In this document: positions 52,227 through 59,241 of the stretch, piece after piece | Position numbering within the stretch: position 1 is the stretch's first letter | Layout of the letters: every line of letters begins with the position of its first letter | NCBI GenBank assembly: GCA_964563165.1 | Contig: CAZLWA010000048.1 | Location: forward strand, 1 to 64,000 | From: CAZLWA01 sp964563165 | GTDB taxonomy: Bacteria > CLD3 > SB21 | Length of the DNA: 64,000 nucleotides | Reading direction: 5' to 3' | The notes under the pieces: generated by a model | What the model saw: only the letters and a program-made list of their open reading frames with translations | Database searches by the model: none | What the model was told of the DNA's origin: nothing | Translations under genes and position numbers: made by a program

Positions 52227-55200
52227 TCAGTTAAACATATACCGTATGCCAAGCTGCATGCGCCAGCGTGACAGAGGTCCCGGGTCGTCTACAAACGTTT
52301 TGGCCGGTCCCACAAACTGAAATACTGGTTCTCCGCCGCCGTCAAATCCATAGAGCGACAAAGGCTTCGTGGCTTTAGAACTGGCGACTTTGCGCACGCC
52401 CCAGTCGGAATTGAAGAAATTGGCAAGATTCAGGATATCAAGGCTGATCTGTAATGTATGGCGCTGATTCCCTGATTTGAAAAGCACATCCTGGGTGATA
52501 CGCAGATCAATGTTACTATACCATGGATTCAGTGCTCCAAATCTTGCCGCATTTTTTCCACGGTTTTTGCTCAGGTAATCATCCTGTTTGATAAAAGCGT
52601 CGAAAGCCGTCCACTGCTGTGCTGCGGTCAGGCCGCTCGGAATATCTTGAAATACAATCTCACCCTGATTGGCGGGAATGTAGATCAGATCATTGCCGGC
52701 GTTACCGTCGCCGTTGACGTCTCCGGCATAAGTAAACGAGTAACGATTGCCGCCTGCTCCCTGGAACGAATTACCTTCGGCGACCTCAAAAAAGAGACCG
52801 AACGTTGTGGCGAACTGTTCATTCCATTTGTGACGATAGGTGCTGTGGCCGATGATACGGTTGCGCTGGCCGAATTCGGAATTGGCCAGTCCGGGTCTAT
52901 TAGGATCGCCCTGAACGGGATTTTCCTGGAAGAGCACACTGGCGATTTCAGTGGATTTCATCAGACTTTTGGCCACCATGTGTGTGTACGCAAGTCCTGA
53001 ACTCATACCAAACGAAAAGTTTTTCCGAAACTGAGTCGTGAAGCTGTAGTTGAATCCCTTACTGGTGTTGTCGAGAACGTAAATACCGGCGCCATCTGGA
53101 TTCAGTTCATTGCTGCCGCTGCCGCCGTAATAGGGTCTGCCGCCGGCGCGTACCAGAACGGGGTGAGATGCGAGAGGTGTCACAAGATCGGCATTTCTCA
53201 TATAAACCGCATTGATGTCCTTGCTGTAAACGAACTCCAGTGTTCCCAAAACGTCCCACGGCAATTTCTGGTCTACGGCAATATTGGTCGTCCAGACCTG
53301 CGGCCACTTGAAGTCTTTGACCACAGCGTTGAGGTCGAACGATTGAGTCGGAATCGTATTAGTTGAATCTTTGCCCGGTACCGGCACGCCGCCTGCGGGC
53401 AGGTTAGGATTGAATCCGGGGTTGGAGATTATGTTTCCGATCCACACGAACGGGATTCTCCCGGTAAAGATTCCGGTACCGCCCCTAAATTGAGTGGATC
53501 GATCTCCGTTCAAGTCGAAGTTGAATCCGGCGCGAGGTGAGAATAGAGGCCTTGTGGACGGCAGCTTGGCCTGATCGACAAGTTCCGTATTGTCGCTTGC
53601 GTCCAGCGCTGTCAGCCCGGTGGAAAAAGGATTGGGCCTCGGTTTTGTGTAATACACCGGGAAGTCGACGCGCAAGCCACCTGTCAGTTTCAGTCGGTCG
53701 GTCGCTGCGAACTCATCCTGCGCATACACCGCAAATTGGCCTACTTTGATATTCTCGCCCTTGAATGGAACGTTACCGGCAACGTCCCCTTGAAAATCTA
53801 CGCCTCCCGTACCGCCGGCCCCGCTATCGGTTGCTGCAAAGAAATCTGCGAGCGACAGAAAAGCCGTTGATCCCGGACCAAAAAAAGGATAAGCCGAGAA
53901 TCCGAATAAACCGTTACGGAAAATGTTGAACGAGTTAAAGAAGCTGAACGTTTCGAAATTGGCACCGAACGTCATGACATGAGGGCCGGTGAAATAACTG
54001 AAGTTGTTGGTAAACTGCCATACGTCCTGGTCAAGAATGTTGTGCGAAGAGAACGGCTCGTGGCCGACCGTCGCGTAGGTTACGCCGCCCTCGGCGATTT
54101 CGATCGTCGGATATGGCCGGCTATTCGGGTTTCGGAAATCCCGAAACCGATTGTAGCTGGCAAAGAACCGGTTGCTGAATTTAGAAAAGCTGCTGTTGAC
54201 TTCCAGGGCATAGGAACTCAGGTGATTGTTAATTTCGTATCCTGAATTCGAAAAAGGCAGAGTACTTTCATTGGGACCACGGCCGGAGCCGTTGATGGTG
54301 AGCACAAACGGATGGGGCCCTTTTTCCTGGCTGGCTCGCAGGTAGTTGAACCGGAAGCTGACTTTGTGATTCTCAGTGGCGTTCCAGTCCAGCTTGGTCA
54401 GGAATTTCTCATTGTTGGTCTTATGATCGTAACCCTGATACTCGCCCGGATCGTAACCGTAAACATTTTTCATCCGGTTGCGGATAGAGTCCATGGTGGC
54501 TACCGTGACGCGTGAGACGCCAGCATTGCCACTATTGGTTCCGTTGTCGGCGACGAAGTCGCTGCCCGGATCCGTGCGGCGCTCACTTTCAACATTGAAA
54601 AAGAAGAACAATTTGTCTTTGATCAGCGGGCCGCCAAAGTTAAACCCGGACTCCAAATAAGAAAGGTTTGGATTGGCGATTACAGTGTTTCCCCTTACGG
54701 TATTTCCGACGAAGCTTTCATTTTTGAAGTAAGAATAAATCGATCCGCGGAACATGTTAGTGCCGCTCTTGGTAACGGAGTTGATATTAGCTCCGGTGAA
54801 ACCGCCTTCGCGTATATCGAACGGTGCGATCGAGACCTGAACCTGTTCGATGGCATCGAAGGGAACCGGCTCCGCATTCGTCTGTCCGCCCGGCGCGGGA
54901 TTGTCCAGACCGAACGAGTTGTTGAAATAAGATCCGTCCAGAGACAAGTTATTGAACAGCCAATTGCGTCCGCCGAAGCTGAAGCTGCCGTCGCTGCGCG
55001 GGTCAAGCCGTGTCATATCCTGCGTTGACCGCTTGATGGACGGCAATTGGGCGAGATCAACAGTACTAATATAGGTGGCTGCTCCGGTGCGATCGCGGTT
55101 TAGAACTTCATCCCTCTCGGCGATGATCACGGTTTCTTCGCCCTGGATGGCCGTTTCGCTTAAACGAAAGGTGAGTTTGACCGTTTGGCCGATACTGACC

Positions 55201-55514
55201 GTGATGTCTTTTTCTTCCTGATCTTTATAACCGATGTAAGTTGCCTTCACGGTGTACGGCCCGCCGATGCGCATATTCAATATGCTGAAGGCTCCGCTGG
55301 AAGTCGATACGATACCGTAAACCGTTCCGCTGGGTTCGTGCGTGGCCGAGACATTGGCTCCGTAGAGCGGCTGGCCTTTCTCGTCCATGACGTACCCGCT
55401 GATAGCGCCCGTGGTGACTCCCTGGGCGAAGAGGGTGTGGCCCGTAAGCCACAGGACGCCTGCGGCCAGAACCATGCCTATCCGCCAGGATACGCGATGA
55501 GTACTTCTTCTCAT
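52227..55514 (-). CDS. TonB-dependent receptor with carboxypeptidase-regulatory domain (Oar-like)
   Basis: A 1095-residue outer-membrane protein. A signal peptide (MVLAAGVLWLTGHTLFAQG) leads to a CarboxypepD_reg domain (about residues 32-118: GAISGYVMDEKGQPLYGANV). A plug domain follows (about 130-270, with VSIAPFDIREGGFTGANINSVTKSGTN) and then a large beta-barrel ending in LGIRYMFN, a terminal aromatic as in barrel proteins. The architecture is that of Oar-type receptors, which transport or export large substrates. No SusD-like partner, TonB or ExbBD is nearby. A perfect terminator follows the stop. Confidence 0.93.
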   Translation of the reverse strand: MRRSTHRVSWRIGMVLAAGVLWLTGHTLFAQGVTTGAISGYVMDEKGQPLYGANVSATHEPSGTVYGIVSTSSGAFSILNMRIGGPYTVKATYIGYKDQEEKDITVSIGQTVKLTFRLSETAIQGEETVIIAERDEVLNRDRTGAATYISTVDLAQLPSIKRSTQDMTRLDPRSDGSFSFGGRNWLFNNLSLDGSYFNNSFGLDNPAPGGQTNAEPVPFDAIEQVQVSIAPFDIREGGFTGANINSVTKSGTNMFRGSIYSYFKNESFVGNTVRGNTVIANPNLSYLESGFNFGGPLIKDKLFFFFNVESERRTDPGSDFVADNGTNSGNAGVSRVTVATMDSIRNRMKNVYGYDPGEYQGYDHKTNNEKFLTKLDWNATENHKVSFRFNYLRASQEKGPHPFVLTINGSGRGPNESTLPFSNSGYEINNHLSSYALEVNSSFSKFSNRFFASYNRFRDFRNPNSRPYPTIEIAEGGVTYATVGHEPFSSHNILDQDVWQFTNNFSYFTGPHVMTFGANFETFSFFNSFNIFRNGLFGFSAYPFFGPGSTAFLSLADFFAATDSGAGGTGGVDFQGDVAGNVPFKGENIKVGQFAVYAQDEFAATDRLKLTGGLRVDFPVYYTKPRPNPFSTGLTALDASDNTELVDQAKLPSTRPLFSPRAGFNFDLNGDRSTQFRGGTGIFTGRIPFVWIGNIISNPGFNPNLPAGGVPVPGKDSTNTIPTQSFDLNAVVKDFKWPQVWTTNIAVDQKLPWDVLGTLEFVYSKDINAVYMRNADLVTPLASHPVLVRAGGRPYYGGSGSNELNPDGAGIYVLDNTSKGFNYSFTTQFRKNFSFGMSSGLAYTHMVAKSLMKSTEIASVLFQENPVQGDPNRPGLANSEFGQRNRIIGHSTYRHKWNEQFATTFGLFFEVAEGNSFQGAGGNRYSFTYAGDVNGDGNAGNDLIYIPANQGEIVFQDIPSGLTAAQQWTAFDAFIKQDDYLSKNRGKNAARFGALNPWYSNIDLRITQDVLFKSGNQRHTLQISLDILNLANFFNSDWGVRKVASSKATKPLSLYGFDGGGEPVFQFVGPAKTFVDDPGPLSRWRMQLGIRYMFN

Positions 55515-55976
55515 AAATCCTCCGTTAGTTTGATGGGTTCAGATAACGTTAAGGAACACTGTATAAGCCGAACAGGTACTCGAGAATGCGGCCCGCGTGG
55601 ATGCGGTCCGTTAGGATCTGACAGGAAGATTACAAATTACACGTGTGCAAAAGCCGGCACTGATAAGAAAACCGGCATAGATGGCAAAACGAATACGAAT
55701 GCCCGAAACTCAGGTGAGTGATGGGTCCTTCGAAGACCTTCAAGAAGCTACACACTCAATTTATTTTTTGCAAGAGAAAATTAAAATTTAATAATCCCTT
55801 TTAATCCCCGCCGGAACCTGACCTGAGTTCTTCCACTTCACTCAGGATAAACTCCGTCGAAAGGGCACCCACCTTTGGTAAAGGAGGGACATGGGAATTC
55901 GGTTTTCTGCCCCCTTGAAAAGGGGGTTAGGGGGATTTTTGTTTTTCCCCAATATTGAAGAAGGTTCAGGGGAATC
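55515..55976. repeat. Promoter region of the receptor plus R4 repeat block
   Basis: No gene is seen in this gap of 462 bases. The first 240 bases upstream of the receptor start are ordinary sequence. Bases 55795-55945 are R4: taatccccgccggaacctga, ttcactcaggataaactccg, cctttggtaaaggagggac and cccccttgaaaagggggtta followed by gggggatt. The block ends 30 bases before the alpha/beta hydrolase stop. Confidence 0.7.
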
Positions 55977-56789
55977 CTAATGCTTGAAGGCTTCCAGCGT
56001 TGTTGTTGTTCTATAGGGATTCCGGAAAAAATCTTCCAGGATCATATTGAACCAGTCCGGACGTTCGTACGCCCCGCCGTGCGTGGAACCCGGCATCACA
56101 AAAAGAAAGCCCTGCGGTATATTTTTGAATATCTCGGCCGAATGCTCGATCTGGATCGCGTCACGGTCTCCCATCATCACGAGAAACGGCGCACGTATCT
56201 TGTGAAGGTCGGAAACGGGAATATGCGGTTCATAGATCAGCAAATGCATCAGTTGTTTTTCTTTCTTATTGGTGGATGCTTTCTCGACCTGTTCGGCAAA
56301 ATGCAGCAGTTCAGCAACTACCGCTGTCGTATCCGGCCGTAAATTAGTTCCGAAGCCTGCCGCTTTGCGGACTTTATTAGGATAATGTATGGAAAGCAAT
56401 AGCGCCAATATCCCGCCGTCGCTTTGACCCCAGATGTACGCCGAATCGATCTTCAATGTGTCCAGAAGATCGTTAATATCTTTCGCCATCATTTCATAAT
56501 TGAGTACGGAAGTGGAGTCGATCGATTTCCCGTGTGCGCGGCTGTCGATCGCAATGACTTTATATTTCTTCGAAAAATAATCTATGCGATTTCGCTGATT
56601 GCCGATCGAACCGCCGTTACCGTGCAGCAAGACGAGCGGCGCACCTTCGCCGTAGATCTCATAGTACATCCTGATCCCATTGACCGAAACATATTTTCCC
56701 GCTTTCGGATTATTGCCGTACGGCGTCTGTGAAAAAGATATCCCATTTGCGATCAAAAATAAGAATAGAAAACAGCTGACTCGTTTCAT
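55977..56789 (-). CDS. Exported alpha/beta hydrolase
   Basis: A 270-residue hydrolase with a signal peptide (FLFLFLIANGISFSQ). VLLHGNGGSIG supplies the oxyanion loop, IDSRAHGKS follows, the nucleophile Ser is in WGQSDGG, the acid in MMGDRDA, and the His in GSTHGGAYERP. It is probably a periplasmic esterase or haloperoxidase-like enzyme; substrate unknown. Confidence 0.87.
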   Translation of the reverse strand: MKRVSCFLFLFLIANGISFSQTPYGNNPKAGKYVSVNGIRMYYEIYGEGAPLVLLHGNGGSIGNQRNRIDYFSKKYKVIAIDSRAHGKSIDSTSVLNYEMMAKDINDLLDTLKIDSAYIWGQSDGGILALLLSIHYPNKVRKAAGFGTNLRPDTTAVVAELLHFAEQVEKASTNKKEKQLMHLLIYEPHIPVSDLHKIRAPFLVMMGDRDAIQIEHSAEIFKNIPQGFLFVMPGSTHGGAYERPDWFNMILEDFFRNPYRTTTTLEAFKH

Positions 56790-56851
56790 ACAGATTTCTC
56801 CAAAACAATTAATGGTTGAAAATGATTTTAATACGCAAGGAGTTAGAGAAT

Positions 56852-57027
56852 GTTCTGTTTTCTTCCCCCTTGAAAAGGGGGTTAGGGGGATTATTTCCCG
56901 TCGGAGCTTGTCCTGGGCGCAGACGAAGGGGCGCCCTAAGAATCCCCCCGCTTCGCTCGCCCCCTTTAGTAAAGGGGGCTGATAAGATTCTGTTTTCTTC
57001 CCCCTTGAAAAGGGGGTTAGGGGGATT
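56852..57027. repeat. R4 block with two direct copies
   Basis: Two nearly identical 40-base units, 56852-56892 and 56988-57027, both read ttctgttttcttcccccttg then aaaagggggttagggggatt. Between them lie gtcggagcttgtcctgggcg and a cgccccctttagtaaaggggg hairpin. The block separates the hydrolase from the toxin gene. Confidence 0.85.
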
Positions 57028-57043
57028 TCTTTTTCACTACTTG

Positions 57044-57310
57044 TTAATCATAATGAGTCCACATGCGCAAAATTTTCACGAAATGAATTTCTTTCAGAAC
57101 CTGGTAAACAATGCGGTGTTGAATATTGATCCTGCGGGAGTAAGCTCCTAAGAGATCTCCCACGAGTTTTTCATAAGGCGGCGAATTTCGGAATGGATTT
57201 TCTTCTAATATATCTAAAATGGATTCTGATTTGGGTTTCAAACCTGCTGCCGCCAGTTTTTTGGCGTCTTTCTGAGCTTGTTTGGTAAAACCAAGCCGCC
57301 ATCTTACCAC
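57044..57310 (-). CDS. yoeB: YoeB-type mRNA interferase toxin
   Basis: An 88-residue RelE-superfamily toxin of the Txe/YoeB group. TKQAQKDAKKLAAAGLKPK, NPFRNSPPYEKLVGDLLGAYSRRIN, QHRIVYQVL and the C-terminal MWTHY with its catalytic His follow the family from end to end. YoeB cleaves mRNA at ribosomes and is held inactive by YefM. Its start overlaps the antitoxin gene by seven bases. Confidence 0.92.
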   Translation of the reverse strand: MVRWRLGFTKQAQKDAKKLAAAGLKPKSESILDILEENPFRNSPPYEKLVGDLLGAYSRRINIQHRIVYQVLKEIHFVKILRMWTHYD

Positions 57311-57540
57311 TTCAATTTCCTTGAGAGCTTCTGGACCGGAGTTTTCATGCCTTGCACGATAGATTTTTTCATACCCGGAATGGAGATCAAAAACAATGTT
57401 TCCTGGATCGCGCGCCAGTCTTCTTCGGAAATGATCACGGCATTGCCGTGTTTGCCGGTGACGTAGATCGGCTCATTCGATACGTCATCGATCAGGTTGT
57501 ATATGTTTTGACGAACTTTGCTGACGGTTAATGTTTTCAT
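57304..57540 (-). CDS. yefM: YefM/Phd-type antitoxin
   Basis: A 78-residue antitoxin with the YefM DNA-binding N-terminus MKTLTVSKVRQNIYNLIDDV, the HGNAVIISEEDWRAIQETLFL core and a basic toxin-binding C-terminus. It represses the operon and neutralises YoeB. A perfect 20-base palindrome 21 bases upstream is the likely operator. Confidence 0.92.
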   Translation of the reverse strand: MKTLTVSKVRQNIYNLIDDVSNEPIYVTGKHGNAVIISEEDWRAIQETLFLISIPGMKKSIVQGMKTPVQKLSRKLKW

Positions 57541-57561
57541 AATAAGTTCTTGCTTTCAGAA

Positions 57562-57581
57562 ACGTACGTAATTACGTACGT
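57562..57581. promoter_or_regulatory. Operator palindrome of yefM-yoeB
   Basis: acgtacgtaattacgtacgt is a perfect 20-base palindrome made of two ACGTACGT copies around AATT, just upstream of the antitoxin start. Autoregulated yefM operons carry such palindromes, usually with a TGTACA core; here the core is ACGTACGT. Binding is inferred. Confidence 0.65.
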
Positions 57582-57625
57582 AATAGCAAGTGAAAAAAAA
57601 CCGAGACTAAGGAATTTCGGTTTTA

Positions 57626-57803
57626 TTCCCCCTTGAAAAGAGCCTGTCCCGAGCTTGGCGAGGGAGGGTTAGGGGGATTATTACCCGCCTGAGCCAGCCT
57701 TGAGCGCAGCCGAAGGAGCGCCCCCCTTTGGTAAAGGGGGGACTTGGTAACAGACGATTTCTGAATTCCCCCCTTTATTAAAGGGGGGGTTCGGGGGGAT
57801 TCT
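57626..57803. repeat. R4 block, 82-base unit copy 1
   Basis: Contains cccccttgaaaagagcctgt..., cctgagccagccttgagcgc and, at 57721-57803, the first of three direct copies of an about 82-base unit: the hairpin cccccctttggtaaagggg, the invariant acttggtaacagacgatttc, then a second hairpin cccctttattaaaggggg and ttcggggggattct. It supplies the C-terminal codons of the DUF559 gene. Confidence 0.88.
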
Positions 57804-58193
57804 TTTCTCGACTTCACTTTCGATCATCTTACAAACACCGTCAAATTCATGCAGCACTTCGTAATTGGTAAATCTCAAAACCTTCAATTTGTAAGCCTCA
57901 AGCACTTTCGTGCGGCCTTTGTCATAATCTTTTCCGTCGTCCGTATAATGGCTATCGCCATCCACTTCAATCACCAATTTCAGTTTAGCACAATAAAAAT
58001 CTACAATATAATGATCGATGGGCTTTTGTCTCAGAACGGGAAATTTTAAATGCTTTAAAAAGCCATGCCAGAGTTTCTTCTCCGCCCGTGTCATGGTTCT
58101 CCTGAGAGTCCGCGCACGCTCCTTAAGCTTAGGATTGAAAGGCAAGTGATGGCCGGTGGTAATGAGGCCTTTGGCTTTGGCGTCGTTTTTCAT
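57681..58193 (-). CDS. DUF559 / Vsr-like nuclease, second copy
   Basis: A 170-residue DUF559 protein. RARTLRRTMTRAEKKLWHGF forms the N-terminal helix, YIVDFYCAKLKLVIEVDGDSH holds the D...ExD nuclease core, and KVLEAYKLKVLRFTNYEV follows. The domain proper ends near residue 130; the remaining 40 residues (IPPNPPFNKGGNSEIV...) are translated from the R4 repeat. The ATG at 58193 has AAGGGA nine bases upstream. It lies between two copies of the 82-base unit. It differs clearly in sequence from the DUF559 protein at 45645, so the shared repeat context is not a recent duplication. Confidence 0.85.
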   Translation of the reverse strand: MKNDAKAKGLITTGHHLPFNPKLKERARTLRRTMTRAEKKLWHGFLKHLKFPVLRQKPIDHYIVDFYCAKLKLVIEVDGDSHYTDDGKDYDKGRTKVLEAYKLKVLRFTNYEVLHEFDGVCKMIESEVEKRIPPNPPFNKGGNSEIVCYQVPPLPKGGAPSAALKAGSGG

Positions 58194-58211
58194 TTCATAG
58201 GTTCCCTTTTT

Positions 58212-58336
58212 TAATCCCCCCGGCGGAGCCTGCACTGAGCATCGCGAAGTGGCGCCCCCCTTTGGTAAAGGGGGGACTTGGTAACAGACGATTTCTGAAT
58301 TCCCCTTTATTAAAGGGGGGTTCGGGGGGATTCTCT
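58212..58336. repeat. R4 block, 82-base unit copy 2
   Basis: aatccccccggcggagcctg and tgcactgagcatcgcgaag precede the second direct copy of the 82-base unit (58255-58333). It is five bases shorter in the second hairpin. This block is the upstream flank of the DUF559 gene and ends 22 bases before the antitoxin-like stop. Confidence 0.88.
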
Positions 58337-58358
58337 TGGAGCACTCGAGGAGACCATC

Positions 58359-58547
58359 TTATTTTTTTAGCCAATTGGATAATCGCTGTTCAGCAGCTTG
58401 ATGAGAAATGCCTTTGCCTTCGTCCAATTCTTTCAACCCCTGATCCACTTGCATTTTGAAATGAAGCTCTTCTATAATATCTTCAACGGTCGAACTCTTG
58501 GGCATTTTCTTGATTATCTTAATGACGTGATCTTTTACTGCAGGCAT
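58359..58547 (-). CDS. Antitoxin-like small protein without toxin (62 aa)
   Basis: Residues 15-62 (MPKSSTVEDIIEELHFKMQVD..., then ISHQAAEQRLSNWLKK) follow the pattern of small antitoxins usually paired with a ParE/RelE toxin: a basic N-terminal helix and an acidic ELDEGKG turn before an RLxxWLKK ending. AAGGAG six bases before the ATG is a strong ribosome site. Downstream, where the toxin gene would be, only the R4 block is found, so it is an orphan. The family call is moderate. Confidence 0.6.
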   Translation of the reverse strand: MPAVKDHVIKIIKKMPKSSTVEDIIEELHFKMQVDQGLKELDEGKGISHQAAEQRLSNWLKK

Positions 58548-58569
58548 GCGTTCTCCTTAAAATGATATG

Positions 58570-58715
58570 CTGCCCCTCCCAAAATCCCCCGCCTTCGGCG
58601 CCCCCCTTTGGTAAAGGGGGGACTTGGTAACAGACGATTTCTGAATTCCCCCCTTTTATTAAAGGGGGGTTCGGGGGGATTCTCCTGAGCGAGCGAAGCG
58701 AGTCGCAGGAGTCAT
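58570..58715. repeat. R4 block, 82-base unit copy 3
   Basis: aaaatcccccgccttcggcg leads into the third direct copy of the 82-base unit (58601-58683), followed by tcctgagcgagcgaagcgag. Copies 1 and 3 are the same length and nearly identical; the copies start 534 and 346 bases apart. Confidence 0.88.
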
Positions 58716-58756
58716 TCCCACGAACGCGGGAATCTATTTCACATCCTCAAATCAGG

Positions 58757-59021
58757 CTAATTAGAGATTTTATTCCATTCTTTGATGCGTCTGATCGCTT
58801 CACTAATTTGTTTTTCCAAATCTAATTGTCCAACTAGGTTTTGTTTCGTCAAGAACTTTGAAATTTTTGCGGCGAACAAAACTTTGTTTTGGAGAAACTT
58901 ACTGCCTTCGTCTTTCCTGAATTATTTCTTCCAATAATAATATTAATAGGTAATATCGAATCAAATCCATGTTCAACTTCCTTGAAACATTTATGGTGTT
59001 TTAATTTTGATTGATGTCTTG
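58757..59021 (-). pseudogene. Remnant of an AAA/OLD-like ATPase
   Basis: Minus-strand translation gives a start-like piece KLKHHKCFKEVEHGFD, then INIIIGRNNSGKTKA (Walker A), and in a different frame a C-terminal piece LFAAKISKFLTKQNLVGQL, then KQISEAIRRIKEW ending in TAG. These fit the two ends of an AAA-type or OLD-like ATPase with nearly all of the middle lost and a frame change. No start codon is in place. The region is more AT-rich than its neighbours. The family is judged from the P-loop pattern only. Confidence 0.5.
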
Positions 59022-59050
59022 TCTAACATTACTGATCTCTTCCAAATGCG

Positions 59051-59095
59051 AAAAAAGGCACAAAACCTTCCCATTTTCGGGACGTCTTGTGCCTT
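59051..59095 (-). terminator. Probable nrdJ terminator
   Basis: On the minus strand AAGGCACAAGACGTCCC pairs with GGGAAGGTTTTGTGCCTT around the loop GAAAAT, then a T6 run follows. It is the first strong terminator after nrdJ, about 147 bases beyond its stop; the space between is filled by an R4 block. Confidence 0.75.
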
Positions 59096-59139
59096 AAATT
59101 AAAATTACTTTTCTAATTCAGCTTTGCGTCCCCCTGACG

Positions 59140-59238
59140 CGGAAAATCCCCCGCCTTCGCGGAGCCTGTCCTGAGCGATAGCGAAGGGCTCAGGCCGCCC
59201 CCTTTATTAAAGGGGGCAAGCGCCGAAGGTGCTGGGGG
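59140..59238. repeat. R4 block between nrdJ and its terminator
   Basis: cggaaaatcccccgccttcg, gagcctgtcctgagcgatag, cgccccctttattaaaggggg and caagcgccgaaggtgctggg. It ends three bases before the nrdJ stop codon. Confidence 0.8.
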
Positions 59239-59241
59239 ATT

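Noticed and set aside
57626..58715. Direct repeats at near-regular positions as a CRISPR array
   Set aside because: The units are about 82 bases, contain two hairpins each, are unevenly spaced (534 and 346 bases) and the intervals hold genes. There are no spacers and no cas genes.
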